Positions 1-8,620 of a stretch of 64,000 bases of DNA are shown piece by piece (the stretch's first letter is position 1; each line of letters begins with the position of its first letter). The notes beneath the pieces were generated by a model that did not search any database, was not told where the DNA came from, and saw nothing but the letters and a program-made list of their open reading frames with translations. The stretch covers positions 4,464,001 through 4,528,000 of the forward strand of contig NZ_CP113063.1 of NCBI RefSeq assembly GCF_026625785.1, read 5' to 3'. A program made the position numbers and the translations under genes. Source of the stretch: Gordonia sp. SL306 (lineage in GTDB: Bacteria; Actinomycetota; Actinomycetes; Mycobacteriales; Mycobacteriaceae).

Positions 1-19
1 GTCCCGCCTCGCGCACCAC

Positions 20-187
20 TCAGCGACGGTCCTGGCGCCTCATGTCGTCGGACGTCGTTTCCTGATGCTCGTCGTGCTTCTCATTGACGTCTCGCAGGCG
101 GACCATGCGGCCCACGATGAGTGCCACGACGACGGCAATCGTCACCCAGACGGTGACCAGGATTGCGACGATCAACCACGTGGACAT
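20..187 (-). CDS. Small single-pass membrane protein, 55 aa
   Basis: The ATG at 187 begins a short protein with one hydrophobic segment (about residues 3-27, rich in V, I, A and L), followed by a charged tail full of Asp, Glu, His and Arg. The frame stays open further upstream, but that part does not look like natural coding sequence, so the start just before the membrane segment was chosen. No family is recognised. A one-helix membrane peptide with a cytoplasmic charged tail is all that can be said. Confidence 0.5.
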   Translation of the reverse strand: MSTWLIVAILVTVWVTIAVVVALIVGRMVRLRDVNEKHDEHQETTSDDMRRQDRR

Positions 188-255
188 ACCCCACGGTACG
201 CACAGGGGGTGTCCGATCGACAAGTTCTCCTGCATACAGCGCTGCGGTGGGTGCC

Positions 256-318
256 TGCGCACGATGGGCGGGAAACTGCGCACGATGGACGGGGAAGTGC
301 GCCCGCTCGGCGACGACG
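256..318. repeat. Tandem 21-bp intergenic repeats, three units
   Basis: Three consecutive 21-bp units start at 256, 277 and 298. The first two differ at only a few positions and begin TGCGCACGATGG; the third is diverged. A closely related unit occurs again near 31.3 kb. The array lies just past the 3' end of the sugar-catabolism genes, so it may act as a transcript end or a protein-binding site. That role is inference. Confidence 0.6.
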
Positions 319-328
319 GGCATGGCCC

Positions 329-1354
329 TCATTCGTCCGGGAACGCGATCCCGATCTCTGCACGAATGCGGTCCATCACCTCGAGGGTAGCGACCACGTC
401 CGCGGACGGATGGATGGCGGAGTCGACGGCGCCGTCGACGATCCGTCGCGCCGCATCGGCGGCCGAGAAGTGCAGCCCGTCCTCATGGGATGCCGGCTCC
501 TCCTCATGGACCAGCGGTTCACCGGTCCGCGGCACCAGCCGGAACGGCCCCGGCTGGTAGAACGGCCCGGGTAGCTCCAGGTACCCACCCTCACCTGCGA
601 CGGATGCGGTGGTCGGCGTGTCGGCCAGGATCGTCGTCGAGACGAGGGACTGGCTGCCGTCGCGATGGCCCAGGGTGGCCGAGATCTGGCCGTTGAGTTC
701 GTGATTCGCGGCTACGCCGATCGCCGACACGGTATGCACCTCACCGAGGACCCACTGGGCGAAGGCCACCGGGTAGGTGCCCAGGTCCAGCATCGGGCCG
801 CCCGCGAGCGTCGGATCGTAGATTCGGTGGTCGGTGGTGAAGTACTCGCCGTGATCGGCGGCCACGGTGCGCAGCGTCCCCAGTGTCCCGTCGTCCAGGA
901 GTTGGCGGATCACATCGAACTTCGGTAGGAACCGCGTCCACATCGCCTCGCCCGCGAACACCCCGGCTGCGTGGGCGGTCGCGAAGACCTCGCGCGCCTG
1001 GGCGGCGTTGATCCCGGCAGGCTTCTCGATGAGGACGTGCCTGCCGGCCGCGATCGCCTCCAGCGCGCACCGATGATGCTGCGGATGGGGCGTGCTGACG
1101 TAGACGATGTCGACATCCGGATCGCCGAGGAGCGCTTCGTAACCGGCGTGTGCGGTGGGAACGCCCATACGCCTGGCGAACTCGTCGGCACGATCCGCCG
1201 ATCGGGATCCGACCGCGACGACCCTCTGACCGGTGTGCTTGTGCAGCGCCCCGACGAAGCGCTGCGCGATCCAGCCCGGTCCCATGATTCCCCAGCGCAG
1301 TGAGGGCGCCGTCGATGGGTCGAGCGTTCGGGGTGCCGGCAGGTGCCCTGGCAC
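329..1354 (-). CDS. Gfo/Idh/MocA family NAD(P)-dependent oxidoreductase
   Basis: This is a 341-residue dehydrogenase of the Gfo/Idh/MocA family. The Rossmann nucleotide-binding turn G-P-G-W-I-A is at residues 25-30 and the family E-K-P-A-G motif at 110-114, where the Lys helps catalysis. Such enzymes oxidise or reduce hydroxyl groups of sugars, inositols or dihydrodiols; the substrate cannot be read from the sequence. The GTG start lies one base after the stop of the upstream isomerase gene, so the two are probably translationally coupled. It is the last gene of a four-gene minus-strand cluster under a divergent LacI regulator. Confidence 0.85.
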   Translation of the reverse strand: MPGHLPAPRTLDPSTAPSLRWGIMGPGWIAQRFVGALHKHTGQRVVAVGSRSADRADEFARRMGVPTAHAGYEALLGDPDVDIVYVSTPHPQHHRCALEAIAAGRHVLIEKPAGINAAQAREVFATAHAAGVFAGEAMWTRFLPKFDVIRQLLDDGTLGTLRTVAADHGEYFTTDHRIYDPTLAGGPMLDLGTYPVAFAQWVLGEVHTVSAIGVAANHELNGQISATLGHRDGSQSLVSTTILADTPTTASVAGEGGYLELPGPFYQPGPFRLVPRTGEPLVHEEEPASHEDGLHFSAADAARRIVDGAVDSAIHPSADVVATLEVMDRIRAEIGIAFPDE

Positions 1355-1355
1355 G

Positions 1356-2231
1356 TCAGCTCCGGTACTTGTCGACGTAGTCGGTCATGGTCGCCAGCTG
1401 ATACCGCGAGACGTCACTCGCGTTCTCGTTCTCGGCGAAGACACTGGACACCATGACCGTGTCGTCACGGTTGTAGAAGCCGATCTCGCCGAGCGTGCCG
1501 AAGAACTCCTCCCAGTTCACGTCGCCGTCACCGATCTTCAGGTGCTGGTGCACACGGACCGCGTTTCCGGGCGGGTTGGTGATGTACCGAAGACCATGTG
1601 ACGCATGGTGATCCATTGTGTCGGCGACGTGGACCAACCGCAGCATGTCGCCGGCGGTGGTCATGATCTCGGCCATGTTGCCACCCATGTGGAAGGAGTG
1701 GCAGGCCACAAAAACCAGACCGACGTTCTTCGAGTTGATCCCGCGGATCATCCGGATGGCGGCCAGCCCATCCTCGACGAAATCGTCGGGGTGTGGGTCG
1801 ATCCGGACGTCGACGCCCTCACGCTCGATGATCGGTACCAGTTCCTCCATCGAACGGAAGAAGGCCCGCTCGGATTCCTCCGGCTTCTCGGGGCGCCCGG
1901 AGAACTCGGTGTTCATCACGTTGACGCCCAGATCGATGGTGATCTGGATGGCCCGCTTCCAGTACCGGACGGCGGCTTCACGAGCATCCTCATCCGGGCC
2001 GGACCACCGCAAGACCGGTAGCACGGAAGCGATCCCGACGCCTGCATCCGAGCAGGCCTTGCGAAACCTCGCGACCAGGTCGTCGTCGGCCTTGGGATGG
2101 TTGAAGAACGGGATCATGTCCGCATGCGGCGTCAGCTGGAGGTACTCGTAGCCGAGATCGGCCACGACGCTGGGCAATTCGAGTAGCGAGTGGCTGTGGT
2201 GGAACGGGGTGGGGTCGAGCGCGACCTTCAT
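1356..2231 (-). CDS. Sugar phosphate isomerase/epimerase (xylose isomerase-like TIM barrel)
   Basis: A 291-residue protein of the AP-endonuclease-2/xylose isomerase-like TIM-barrel superfamily, to which IolE, IolI and IolH belong. Acidic and His residues suitable for a divalent metal site are spread along the barrel, for example in the N-T-E-F-S, D-P-H-P-D-D and H-V-A-D-T stretches. It probably isomerises, epimerises or dehydrates an intermediate made by the neighbouring dehydrogenases. It sits 31 bases after the related 301-residue gene and one base before the next dehydrogenase, consistent with one operon. The exact reaction is unknown. Confidence 0.8.
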   Translation of the reverse strand: MKVALDPTPFHHSHSLLELPSVVADLGYEYLQLTPHADMIPFFNHPKADDDLVARFRKACSDAGVGIASVLPVLRWSGPDEDAREAAVRYWKRAIQITIDLGVNVMNTEFSGRPEKPEESERAFFRSMEELVPIIEREGVDVRIDPHPDDFVEDGLAAIRMIRGINSKNVGLVFVACHSFHMGGNMAEIMTTAGDMLRLVHVADTMDHHASHGLRYITNPPGNAVRVHQHLKIGDGDVNWEEFFGTLGEIGFYNRDDTVMVSSVFAENENASDVSRYQLATMTDYVDKYRS

Positions 2232-2262
2232 GTCGGGACCTTCCTCGGTGAGGTGTCAGGTG

Positions 2263-3168
2263 TCAGCTGAAACGGACGGCCGCCACGCCACAGGAACCGA
2301 GGTAGCGCGCGGTGCGCTGGGCGATCGGCAGCGGGGCGTCGGGGGCGCACGGGTACATGTCCTGTTCGACGATCGCGAAGATGTCGATGTCCAGGTCGGC
2401 GACGGCGTCGAGCAGCGGCGGCATCTCCGGGATGCCGCGCGGAGGTTCGGTCATCGCGCCGAGACGGACCGCCTCACCGAACGGTAGGTCGTCGGCGGCG
2501 ACCTTCGCGCGCACGGTCTCGTCGACCTGCTTGAGGTGTAGATAGCCGAGGCGCTCGGGGTGCTTGCGGATGATGGCGAGATTGTCGCCGCCACAGTAGC
2601 TCACGTGCCCGGTGTCGAGGCACAGGTTGACGAACTCGCCGTCGGTGTTCTCGAGGAACCGATAGATGTTCTCCTCGGTGTCCACGTGGCTGTCCGCGTG
2701 CGGGTGATATTGGGCGCGCACGCCGTACTTCTCGAACATGGCCTTGCCGAGCTCGTTCATGCCCCGGGTCTTGGCGAGCCATTGGTCGTCGGTGAGGTGG
2801 CGGTCCTCGAGGACCACACCGGTCGCCGGGTCACGCCACATCTCCGGGATCACCACCACATGCTTGCCGCCCACGGCTGCGGTGAGCTTGGCGACGTCCT
2901 CGATCTGAGACCACACGGCATCCCACGAGTCGTCTTGGTGGAGGTGCTCGAAGACGGTGCCCGCGGACAACTTCAGGCCGCGCTCGCCGAGTTCGTCGCG
3001 GAGCTGTTGCGGGTCGGTCGGCAGGTAGCCGAACGGTCCGAGTTCGATCCATTCGTAGCCGGATGCGGCGACCTCGTCGAGGAATCGGGTGTAGGTGGTC
3101 TGCTGGGGATCCTCGGGGAACCAGACGCCCCAGGAATCGGGGGCAGAACCGACGATGATGTTGCTCAC
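2263..3168 (-). CDS. Sugar phosphate isomerase/epimerase, possibly inosose dehydratase-like
   Basis: A 301-residue TIM-barrel enzyme. It opens with S-A-P-D-S-W-G-V-W-F, has H-P-H at residues 155-157 and L-D-T-G-H around 184-188, all typical metal-site positions in this superfamily. Members beside Gfo/Idh/MocA dehydrogenases often act on inososes (IolE, 2-keto-myo-inositol dehydratase) or similar keto-sugars. The partner upstream looks like an inositol 2-dehydrogenase, which supports that reading. No iolB, iolC or iolD is present here, so a complete inositol pathway is not shown. Confidence 0.75.
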   Translation of the reverse strand: MSNIIVGSAPDSWGVWFPEDPQQTTYTRFLDEVAASGYEWIELGPFGYLPTDPQQLRDELGERGLKLSAGTVFEHLHQDDSWDAVWSQIEDVAKLTAAVGGKHVVVIPEMWRDPATGVVLEDRHLTDDQWLAKTRGMNELGKAMFEKYGVRAQYHPHADSHVDTEENIYRFLENTDGEFVNLCLDTGHVSYCGGDNLAIIRKHPERLGYLHLKQVDETVRAKVAADDLPFGEAVRLGAMTEPPRGIPEMPPLLDAVADLDIDIFAIVEQDMYPCAPDAPLPIAQRTARYLGSCGVAAVRFS

Positions 3169-3190
3169 TTGTGTTGTCCCTTCGGGTGTT

Positions 3191-4207
3191 TCAGATGGTG
3201 GTGGCAGACAGTGCCGGATACGTGATGGTCTCGGGAACGCCCGAGCGCAGAGACCTGGTGGCGGCCTCGGCGATCGCCTGGGCCGCGAGGGCTTCGGGCA
3301 GCGTCGGGCCGACGGGGGTGCCGGAATCGACCGCGGAGACGAAGTGGTCGAGCGCGCTGCGATACGTCGGGGCGACGCGCTCGAACCAGCCGGGATGCAT
3401 GCCGTCGGTGACGAGACTCCCTGCCCGATAACGGGTGACCGACCCGACTCGCTGCCGTCCGGCCTCGATCATCCCGGTGGAGCCGAGGACCTCGATGCGT
3501 TCGTCGTATCCGTAGCCGATGCGGCGCGCACTGTCGATCTGGACCAGCGTCCCAGAGGGCATGCGGAGGATCACCGCCGACGTGTCGACGTCGCCGAGCT
3601 CGGTCATACGGGGATCGGTGAACACCGATCCAGCCGCGAACACCGACACGGGGTCCTCTCCGGTGATCCAGCGCGCGAGGTCGAAGAAGTGCACGGTCTG
3701 GTCCCGCATCTGACCGCCGGAGACCGCGACGTAGTCCAACGGTGGCAGGGCCGGACCTCGGGTGGTCATCTGGACGAGTTCGACGGTGCCGATCTCGCCC
3801 GCGCGCACCGCATGATGGAGTTCTGCGTAGTCGCGGTCGAAGCGCCGGTTGAAGTCGACCATCATCGGGCTCCCGGTGGTCCACACCTCGCCGACGACGT
3901 CGATCGCGAGGTGCAGATCGAGATCGATCGGCTTCTCGCAGAGAACAGCCAGTCCGGACGCGGCGGCGCGTCGGAGGTGATAGGCATGCGTGTCGGTCGA
4001 CGAGGCGATCAACACCGCGTCGACTACCGACGAGTCGAAGGCCGCATCGAGATCGATTGCCCGAGTGAGGTTCCGGGTAGCAAGGTCGGCGGAGCGAGCG
4101 CTGTCGACGTCGTAGACGCCGACGAACTCGACACCCGGATGGGCGGCGAGGTTCTCGGCATGAACCGAGCCGATGAAACCTGCGCCGATCAACGCCATGC
4201 GGACCAT
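3191..4207 (-). CDS. Inositol 2-dehydrogenase-like Gfo/Idh/MocA oxidoreductase
   Basis: A 338-residue dehydrogenase. The nucleotide-binding G-A-G-F-I-G is at residues 8-13 and E-K-P at 91-93. The segment G-G-Q-M-R-D-Q-T-V-H-F-F-D at about 164-176 matches the catalytic Asp/His segment of IolG-type myo-inositol 2-dehydrogenases. It is the first gene of the minus-strand cluster, facing the LacI regulator across a 114-base spacer with a palindromic operator. The reaction is likely NAD-dependent oxidation of an inositol or related polyol to the ketone. Substrate identity is inferred from the motif only. Confidence 0.8.
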   Translation of the reverse strand: MVRMALIGAGFIGSVHAENLAAHPGVEFVGVYDVDSARSADLATRNLTRAIDLDAAFDSSVVDAVLIASSTDTHAYHLRRAAASGLAVLCEKPIDLDLHLAIDVVGEVWTTGSPMMVDFNRRFDRDYAELHHAVRAGEIGTVELVQMTTRGPALPPLDYVAVSGGQMRDQTVHFFDLARWITGEDPVSVFAAGSVFTDPRMTELGDVDTSAVILRMPSGTLVQIDSARRIGYGYDERIEVLGSTGMIEAGRQRVGSVTRYRAGSLVTDGMHPGWFERVAPTYRSALDHFVSAVDSGTPVGPTLPEALAAQAIAEAATRSLRSGVPETITYPALSATTI

Positions 4208-4261
4208 TCGGGTGCGCTCCTTCTGTCGGAAACCGGCGAACTGTGGGACACTGGGACAACA

Positions 4262-4275
4262 TGGGACCGGTCCCA
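4262..4275. promoter_or_regulatory. Perfect 14-bp palindrome, candidate LacI-family operator
   Basis: TGGGACCGGTCCCA is a perfect palindrome with a central CpG, the usual shape of a LacI-family operator. It lies in the divergent spacer, 46 bases before the LacI gene and 54 before the dehydrogenase. Two extra half-site-like GGGACA copies sit just to its left. Confidence 0.65.
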
Positions 4276-4321
4276 GTCACCATACGTGGTGTAGATCACC
4301 AGGGCAATAGGATGAACGATT

Positions 4322-5374
4322 GTGAGTGTTGACGAAGTGAATCCCGATGGCGGTGCTGCCGCCGCCGGCGGTCGGCGAGCTGCGACGATCCGCGACGTTG
4401 CCGCTCACGCAGGCGTGTCGAAGTCCGTGGTCTCGCGGGTGGTGCGCGACGAGCCGAATGTCAGCGAGGAACGTCGGGAGCGGGTACGCGCGGCGATGGC
4501 CGAACTCGGCTACCGGCCGAACTCCATCGCGCGAGGTCTGTCGGAGGCCCGTAGCGGCACCGTCGGTGTGGTGATCAACGACCTGCGGAACCCGTGGTAC
4601 GTCAGTCTGATCGAGGGCCTGGCGACGACATTGGACGCGGTCGACGTCGCGCCGATTCTGGTGGACAGTCGACTTGATCACCAGGTCGGTCGCGACACCG
4701 TGGAGACATTGCTGTCCCGGCAGGTGGACGGTCTGGTGGTGGTCGGAACGACGGACGCACGCGTGGAAGTCGAGCGGGCGGCCCAGTCGATTCCGGTGGT
4801 GCTCGCCGGCACCCTCGAGCCGGATCTGCCGACCGTGGACATCTCGGTCGACGACGATCTCGTCGGCGCGCGGCTGGCCACCGAACACCTTCTCGCGCTG
4901 GGACATCGACGACTTGCGCACATCCAGGGGCCGGGCTTGGTCGGGACTCTCCGTCGGCGGGGATTCGAGGAGACCATCGCTGAGTCGGGTGCGGCGGTCG
5001 AATCCGTGATGGTGGAGTACGGCGGCATGACCGAGGACGGGGGACATGCGGCGGCCGCGCGACTACTCGACTCCGCTGCGCCGCCCACCGCGATCTTCGG
5101 CTTCAACGACATGACGTGCCTGGGTGCGATGTCGGCGGCGGACGACCGAGGCATCTCGGTGCCTCGTGACCTGGCGCTCCTCGGCTACGACAACACGCAG
5201 TTGGCCGGCCTGCGCCACATCTCGCTGACCTCCATCGACAACGGGAACTTCACCGTCGGTGCGCAGGCGGCGAAGTTCCTCATCCAGCGCATGGACCGAC
5301 TCACCGCCCCGCGGCGGGTCTATCGGCACGCGCCAGAACTGGTGGTCAGACGGACCACGGCGGCACCGCACTGA
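4322..5374 (+). CDS. LacI family transcriptional regulator
   Basis: A 350-residue repressor. The N-terminal LacI helix-turn-helix (A-T-I-R-D-V-A-A-H-A-G-V-S around residues 20-32, then a hinge helix ending near L-S-E-A-R-S) is followed by a periplasmic-binding-protein-like sugar-sensing domain to the end. The GTG at 4322 is the start. It is divergent from the polyol dehydrogenase cluster, so it very probably represses that cluster and itself through the palindrome at 4262-4275, with a sugar or inositol derivative as inducer. Confidence 0.9.
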   Translation: MSVDEVNPDGGAAAAGGRRAATIRDVAAHAGVSKSVVSRVVRDEPNVSEERRERVRAAMAELGYRPNSIARGLSEARSGTVGVVINDLRNPWYVSLIEGLATTLDAVDVAPILVDSRLDHQVGRDTVETLLSRQVDGLVVVGTTDARVEVERAAQSIPVVLAGTLEPDLPTVDISVDDDLVGARLATEHLLALGHRRLAHIQGPGLVGTLRRRGFEETIAESGAAVESVMVEYGGMTEDGGHAAAARLLDSAAPPTAIFGFNDMTCLGAMSAADDRGISVPRDLALLGYDNTQLAGLRHISLTSIDNGNFTVGAQAAKFLIQRMDRLTAPRRVYRHAPELVVRRTTAAPH

Positions 5375-5401
5375 CGTTAGAGCAGGGCGCCGCCGTGGGT
5401 C

Positions 5402-5776
5402 TCAGCCGCGGGCGTACAGGGCCAGGGCGACGAGCGCGGGCTGGCCGAACAGCCGGATGAGACGTTTGCGATCCGAGTCGAGACCGAACGCATCGATCTT
5501 GTTGCGGTACTGATGGATATTGCCAGGGAACACCGCGACGAAAAACGCCGCGGTCAGCGCGCCCAGCGTGCGCCGCTGTTTCGGCAGTCCGATGAGCCCG
5601 AGCCCGAGTCCGACCTCGGCGACACCGGAGGCGAGCACCGTGGCATCCGCGCCGAGCGGGACGAAGTCCGGCACCTGGGCCTGGAACTCCTTGCGCTGGA
5701 ACGTCATGTGTCCGACGCCCGCGGTGGCGAGGATGACGCCCAGCGTCAGGCCGGCGACGCGGTGTGCGTCAGTCAT
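5402..5776 (-). CDS. DoxX-like small membrane protein
   Basis: A 124-residue protein with about four hydrophobic segments and the DoxX-like pattern, including G-V-G-H-M-T-F near the N-terminus and F-P-G-N-I-H-Q-Y in the third segment. The ATG at 5776 overlaps the end of the ohr gene by 8 bases, so it is co-translated with ohr. DoxX-like proteins occur in membrane redox complexes, and the position beside peroxide defence fits a stress role; the biochemical function is unknown. Confidence 0.75.
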   Translation of the reverse strand: MTDAHRVAGLTLGVILATAGVGHMTFQRKEFQAQVPDFVPLGADATVLASGVAEVGLGLGLIGLPKQRRTLGALTAAFFVAVFPGNIHQYRNKIDAFGLDSDRKRLIRLFGQPALVALALYARG

Positions 5777-6191
5777 CGGCGAGCGAGAGTGCGACGTCGA
5801 TGTTGCCGCGTGTCGCATTGGAGTACGGGCACACCTCGTGGGCCTTGTCGACCAGCGACTTCGCTGTTGCGTCATCGACCGAGGGGAGTGACACCTCGAG
5901 CTCGACCGCGAGTCCGAAACCGCCGGATTCGGTGGAGCCGAGCGAAACCCGGGCGCCGACAGCAGAATCGGTCACGTCTGCGCCTGCCTGGCCGGCCACG
6001 AGTCGCAGGGCGCTGTGAAAGCAGGCGGCATACCCGGCCGCGAAGAGCTGCTCGGGGTTCGTGCCGACCCCGGAACCGCCGAGTTCCGTCGGCATGTCGA
6101 GGTCGACGTCGACCTTGCCATCGGAGGTCCGGGCATGTCCGTTACGACCGTCGCCGGTCGCCAGTGCCTCTGCCGTGTAGATCGCCTTCAT
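5769..6191 (-). CDS. ohr: Organic hydroperoxide resistance protein (OsmC/Ohr family peroxiredoxin)
   Basis: A 140-residue Ohr. It has the two redox cysteines of the family: Cys57 in A-A-C-F-H-S-A-L and Cys121 in V-C-P-Y-S-N-A-T-R-G-N. Ohr reduces organic hydroperoxides to alcohols through a disulfide between these cysteines, usually recharged by lipoylated proteins. The length is normal. Its ATG (6191) overlaps the stop of the upstream regulator as ATGA, so the two are one translational unit, and control is likely through the OhrR site at about 6770. Confidence 0.95.
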   Translation of the reverse strand: MKAIYTAEALATGDGRNGHARTSDGKVDVDLDMPTELGGSGVGTNPEQLFAAGYAACFHSALRLVAGQAGADVTDSAVGARVSLGSTESGGFGLAVELEVSLPSVDDATAKSLVDKAHEVCPYSNATRGNIDVALSLADD

Positions 6192-6733
6192 GATTCGATT
6201 CCTTTCGGTGATGCGGGCGCGTCGAGGTGTCGACGCAACTCGTCGGTGAGTTCGTGCAGGGTGGTGCGGAGCGCGATGAGTGCCGCGGTGTCGAACGAGA
6301 CGTCGGTGACCGATTCCGCTGGGCCCGATTCCGCTGGGCCCGAATCTCTTGCGCCGGAATCCTCCGCGGCGGCATCGGCGATCGCCGACGTGAGGGATTC
6401 GTAGACGCAATCCGCCTGTCCGCCCAAGGCGATCCCGTCGGGAGTGAGGGCAACGGTGACCGATCGCTCGTCGTCGTCGGATCTGCGACGGGTGAGGTAG
6501 CCGAGCGTCTCGAGTCGTCGGACGAGTGGTGACACGGTCCCGGAGTCGAGGTGGAGTCGCCGGCACAGCCGGCCGACCGAGATCTCGTCTTCTTCCCACA
6601 GCACGAGCATCGCGAGGTACTGCGGATATGTGAGTCCGAGTTCACGCAGACCGGGGCGCTGCGCCGCGATCACCGCACGGGATGCCGTGTAGAGGGCGAA
6701 GCAGAGCTGGTCGTCGAGTCGAACGGAGGTCAC
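6188..6733 (-). CDS. ohrR: OhrR-type MarR family peroxide-sensing repressor
   Basis: A 181-residue MarR/OhrR repressor. Cys11 in D-D-Q-L-C-F-A-L-Y is the conserved peroxide-sensing cysteine of OhrR, and the winged helix lies around residues 50-100. The GTG at 6733 is chosen because it places Cys11 at the family position. The protein is longer than typical OhrR (about 150) because of an Ala/Glu/Ser/Gly-rich insertion near residue 130 that contains a 15-bp tandem duplication. It is coupled to ohr by an ATGA overlap. Oxidation of Cys11 should release the promoter. Confidence 0.9.
   Translation of the reverse strand: MTSVRLDDQLCFALYTASRAVIAAQRPGLRELGLTYPQYLAMLVLWEEDEISVGRLCRRLHLDSGTVSPLVRRLETLGYLTRRRSDDDERSVTVALTPDGIALGGQADCVYESLTSAIADAAAEDSGARDSGPAESGPAESVTDVSFDTAALIALRTTLHELTDELRRHLDAPASPKGIES
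6312..6341. repeat. 15-bp tandem duplication inside ohrR
   Basis: Two perfect copies of GATTCCGCTGGGCCC, at 6312-6326 and 6327-6341, keep the frame and duplicate a five-residue block near P-A-E-S in the low-complexity linker of OhrR. Confidence 0.85.
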
Positions 6734-6752
6734 CCGTCCGACAGTAGCGCAT

Positions 6753-6787
6753 TTAGATTGTGCACAACATGGTTGTGGGACATCTAA
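6753..6787. promoter_or_regulatory. Imperfect inverted repeat, candidate OhrR operator
   Basis: Two 16-base arms (6753-6768 and 6772-6787) form an imperfect dyad. The left arm contains the perfect palindrome TTGTGCACAA at 6758-6767. It lies 20 bases upstream of ohrR, as expected for OhrR autoregulation. Confidence 0.6.
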
Positions 6788-6848
6788 CGTGCAATCATGC
6801 GTGTCAACCGGAGTTGACGAACCGCCGGACACTCGGCACTCTGGAGAG

Positions 6849-7052
6849 ATGAAGACCGGAATCGACAGCGACGACGGCGATACGCCGATCGAGGAACTGA
6901 CGCGGATCGCCGCGCTCCGCCGCGACATCGCCCGCGACGAAGAGGTCGCGGTGCGACGTGCGCGCCATGCGGGCCTGTCGTGGGCCGAGATCGGCACTTT
7001 GCTCGGGGTATCGAAGCAGGCGATGCACAAGAAGTATCGGAAGGTCGGATGA
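6849..7052 (+). CDS. Small helix-turn-helix protein, 67 aa
   Basis: The ATG at 6849, with a GGAGAG ribosome site just before it, starts a 67-residue protein ending in a helix-turn-helix (A-G-L-S-W-A-E-I-G-T-L-L-G-V-S-K-Q-A-M at about 46-64). The frame extends upstream, but that part overlaps the OhrR operator region and lacks a ribosome site. It overlaps the next gene as ATGA, so the two are expressed together. It probably binds DNA; its targets are unknown. Confidence 0.7.
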   Translation: MKTGIDSDDGDTPIEELTRIAALRRDIARDEEVAVRRARHAGLSWAEIGTLLGVSKQAMHKKYRKVG

Positions 7053-8563
7053 GCGCGGGGCAGCCGCTGACCGACGACGCGGTGGTCGGTGCGCTCGGTG
7101 TCGACCTGCGATCGGCGGGCTACAGCGCCGACGGTGTGGCCGATCTGCTGGGTGAGGAAGCGAACGAGGCGCTCGGCCGGGGGATCTGGTGGCCTGCGTT
7201 GCACGCCACCCGCCGGGCGCAGGAGGACTCGTCCCGACTCGCCACGGTGATCAGGCTCTTCCTCCTGGGTTCCGATGAAACAGAAACAGCGGTTGCACAA
7301 GCGTTTCCCACCGCCGGGATGGACGCGCTGATCGCCAACGGTGTGTTCGCCAGGTTCGGCGCCGGGATGATCCGCGCGACGCTCGACATCCGGCCCCACG
7401 CCGACGACGTCCGCGAGTACCTGGTCGTCTCGGACCAGGATGCGGTGATGAGGTCGGGACCGGTCGACCGTGAGCACGTGCTCGGCATCGGTGGCGCATC
7501 GGTGTCGTTGGCGCGCGCGGTGATCCGCACGCCGGTGCGTCGCGCGCTCGACATAGGGACCGGTTGCGGTATACAGGCATTGCATCTCGGCACCCATTGC
7601 GACGAGATCGTGGCGACCGACACCAATGAGCGGGCCCTCGCGCTCGCCGGTGCCACCGCACGACTCAACGGGATGCACTGGGAGCTACGGTCCGGCAGCC
7701 TGTTCGAGCCGGTGGCCGGCGAGCGGTTCGACCTGATTGTCTCCAACCCGCCGTTCGTCGTCGGCGCCGGCGGCCAGGATTACGTCTATCGGGATTCCGG
7801 CATGATCGGGGACGCACTGTGCGCCGACCTGATCAGGCAGATTCCCGATCACCTGAATCCCGGTGGCACGGCCCAGATCCTGGCGAACTGGATCGTGCCG
7901 AAGGACGCGGACTGGCGCGACCGGGTGCGTGGCTGGCTGGAGGGTACGGGCCTCGACGCCTGGGTCGTCCAGCGTGAGCTGGCCGACCCCGTCAGCTACA
8001 TCTCGCTCTGGTTGTCCGATGCGGGAGAGTCTGCCGACACCGTCGCCGAACGCGGCGCGGCGTGGCTCGACTGGTTCGCCGACTCCGGCATCGCAGGCAT
8101 CGGGATGGGACTCATCACGATGCGCCGCCGGATGGACGGTGAGGCCGGGGAGCCGGACCTGGTCGTCGAGGAGATCACCGGGGCGGGGGAGGAGGTCACG
8201 GGGTCCGAGGCCCAGGCATTCCTGGCCCGGCGCCACTATCTCCGGACCAGGTCTGACGCGCATCTGCTCAGCGCGCGGTTGTCGACTGCGCCGATCTTCC
8301 TGGAGGAACAGTCGCTGCCCGGAGAGGATGGCTGGCAACAGATCTCGGCGGCCGCGCGCCGGCCCGGCGGGCCGGGTGCCGTACTCGGGGTCGACGAGGT
8401 CTCGCGAGCGCTGCTCGCGGGTTGTCGTGGACACGTGCCGCTCGGCGCGCTGATCGACCTGCTCGCCGGCTTTCACGGGGTGGACGAGGGAGCGCTCGCC
8501 GAGGCGGCGTTGCCGGTCGTGCGGGAAGCGATCGGGCGGGGGATTCTCTACGAGGCGACCTGA
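7049..8563 (+). CDS. N5-glutamine/adenine methyltransferase-like SAM enzyme
   Basis: A 504-residue protein. The SAM-binding D-I-G-T-G-C-G is near residue 168 and the N-P-P-F catalytic motif near 233, as in HemK/PrmC-type and N6-adenine methyltransferases. An N-terminal domain of about 140 residues precedes it and a long C-terminal extension follows, as in a family of actinobacterial methyltransferases of about 500 residues. The target (protein Gln, RNA or DNA) is not determined. The start overlaps the stop of the HTH gene by 4 bases. Confidence 0.8.
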   Translation: MSAGQPLTDDAVVGALGVDLRSAGYSADGVADLLGEEANEALGRGIWWPALHATRRAQEDSSRLATVIRLFLLGSDETETAVAQAFPTAGMDALIANGVFARFGAGMIRATLDIRPHADDVREYLVVSDQDAVMRSGPVDREHVLGIGGASVSLARAVIRTPVRRALDIGTGCGIQALHLGTHCDEIVATDTNERALALAGATARLNGMHWELRSGSLFEPVAGERFDLIVSNPPFVVGAGGQDYVYRDSGMIGDALCADLIRQIPDHLNPGGTAQILANWIVPKDADWRDRVRGWLEGTGLDAWVVQRELADPVSYISLWLSDAGESADTVAERGAAWLDWFADSGIAGIGMGLITMRRRMDGEAGEPDLVVEEITGAGEEVTGSEAQAFLARRHYLRTRSDAHLLSARLSTAPIFLEEQSLPGEDGWQQISAAARRPGGPGAVLGVDEVSRALLAGCRGHVPLGALIDLLAGFHGVDEGALAEAALPVVREAIGRGILYEAT

Positions 8564-8620
8564 CGTAGGTCGCTGCCGCATTCACGTTGTGCAGCAGCAC
8601 ATCTCATGCCGGGCCCGTTG

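Noticed and set aside
8555..8573. A short stem (GCGACCT with AGGTCGC) over the methyltransferase stop as a terminator.
   Set aside because: Only 7 bp with a 5-base loop and no T-run; too weak to call.
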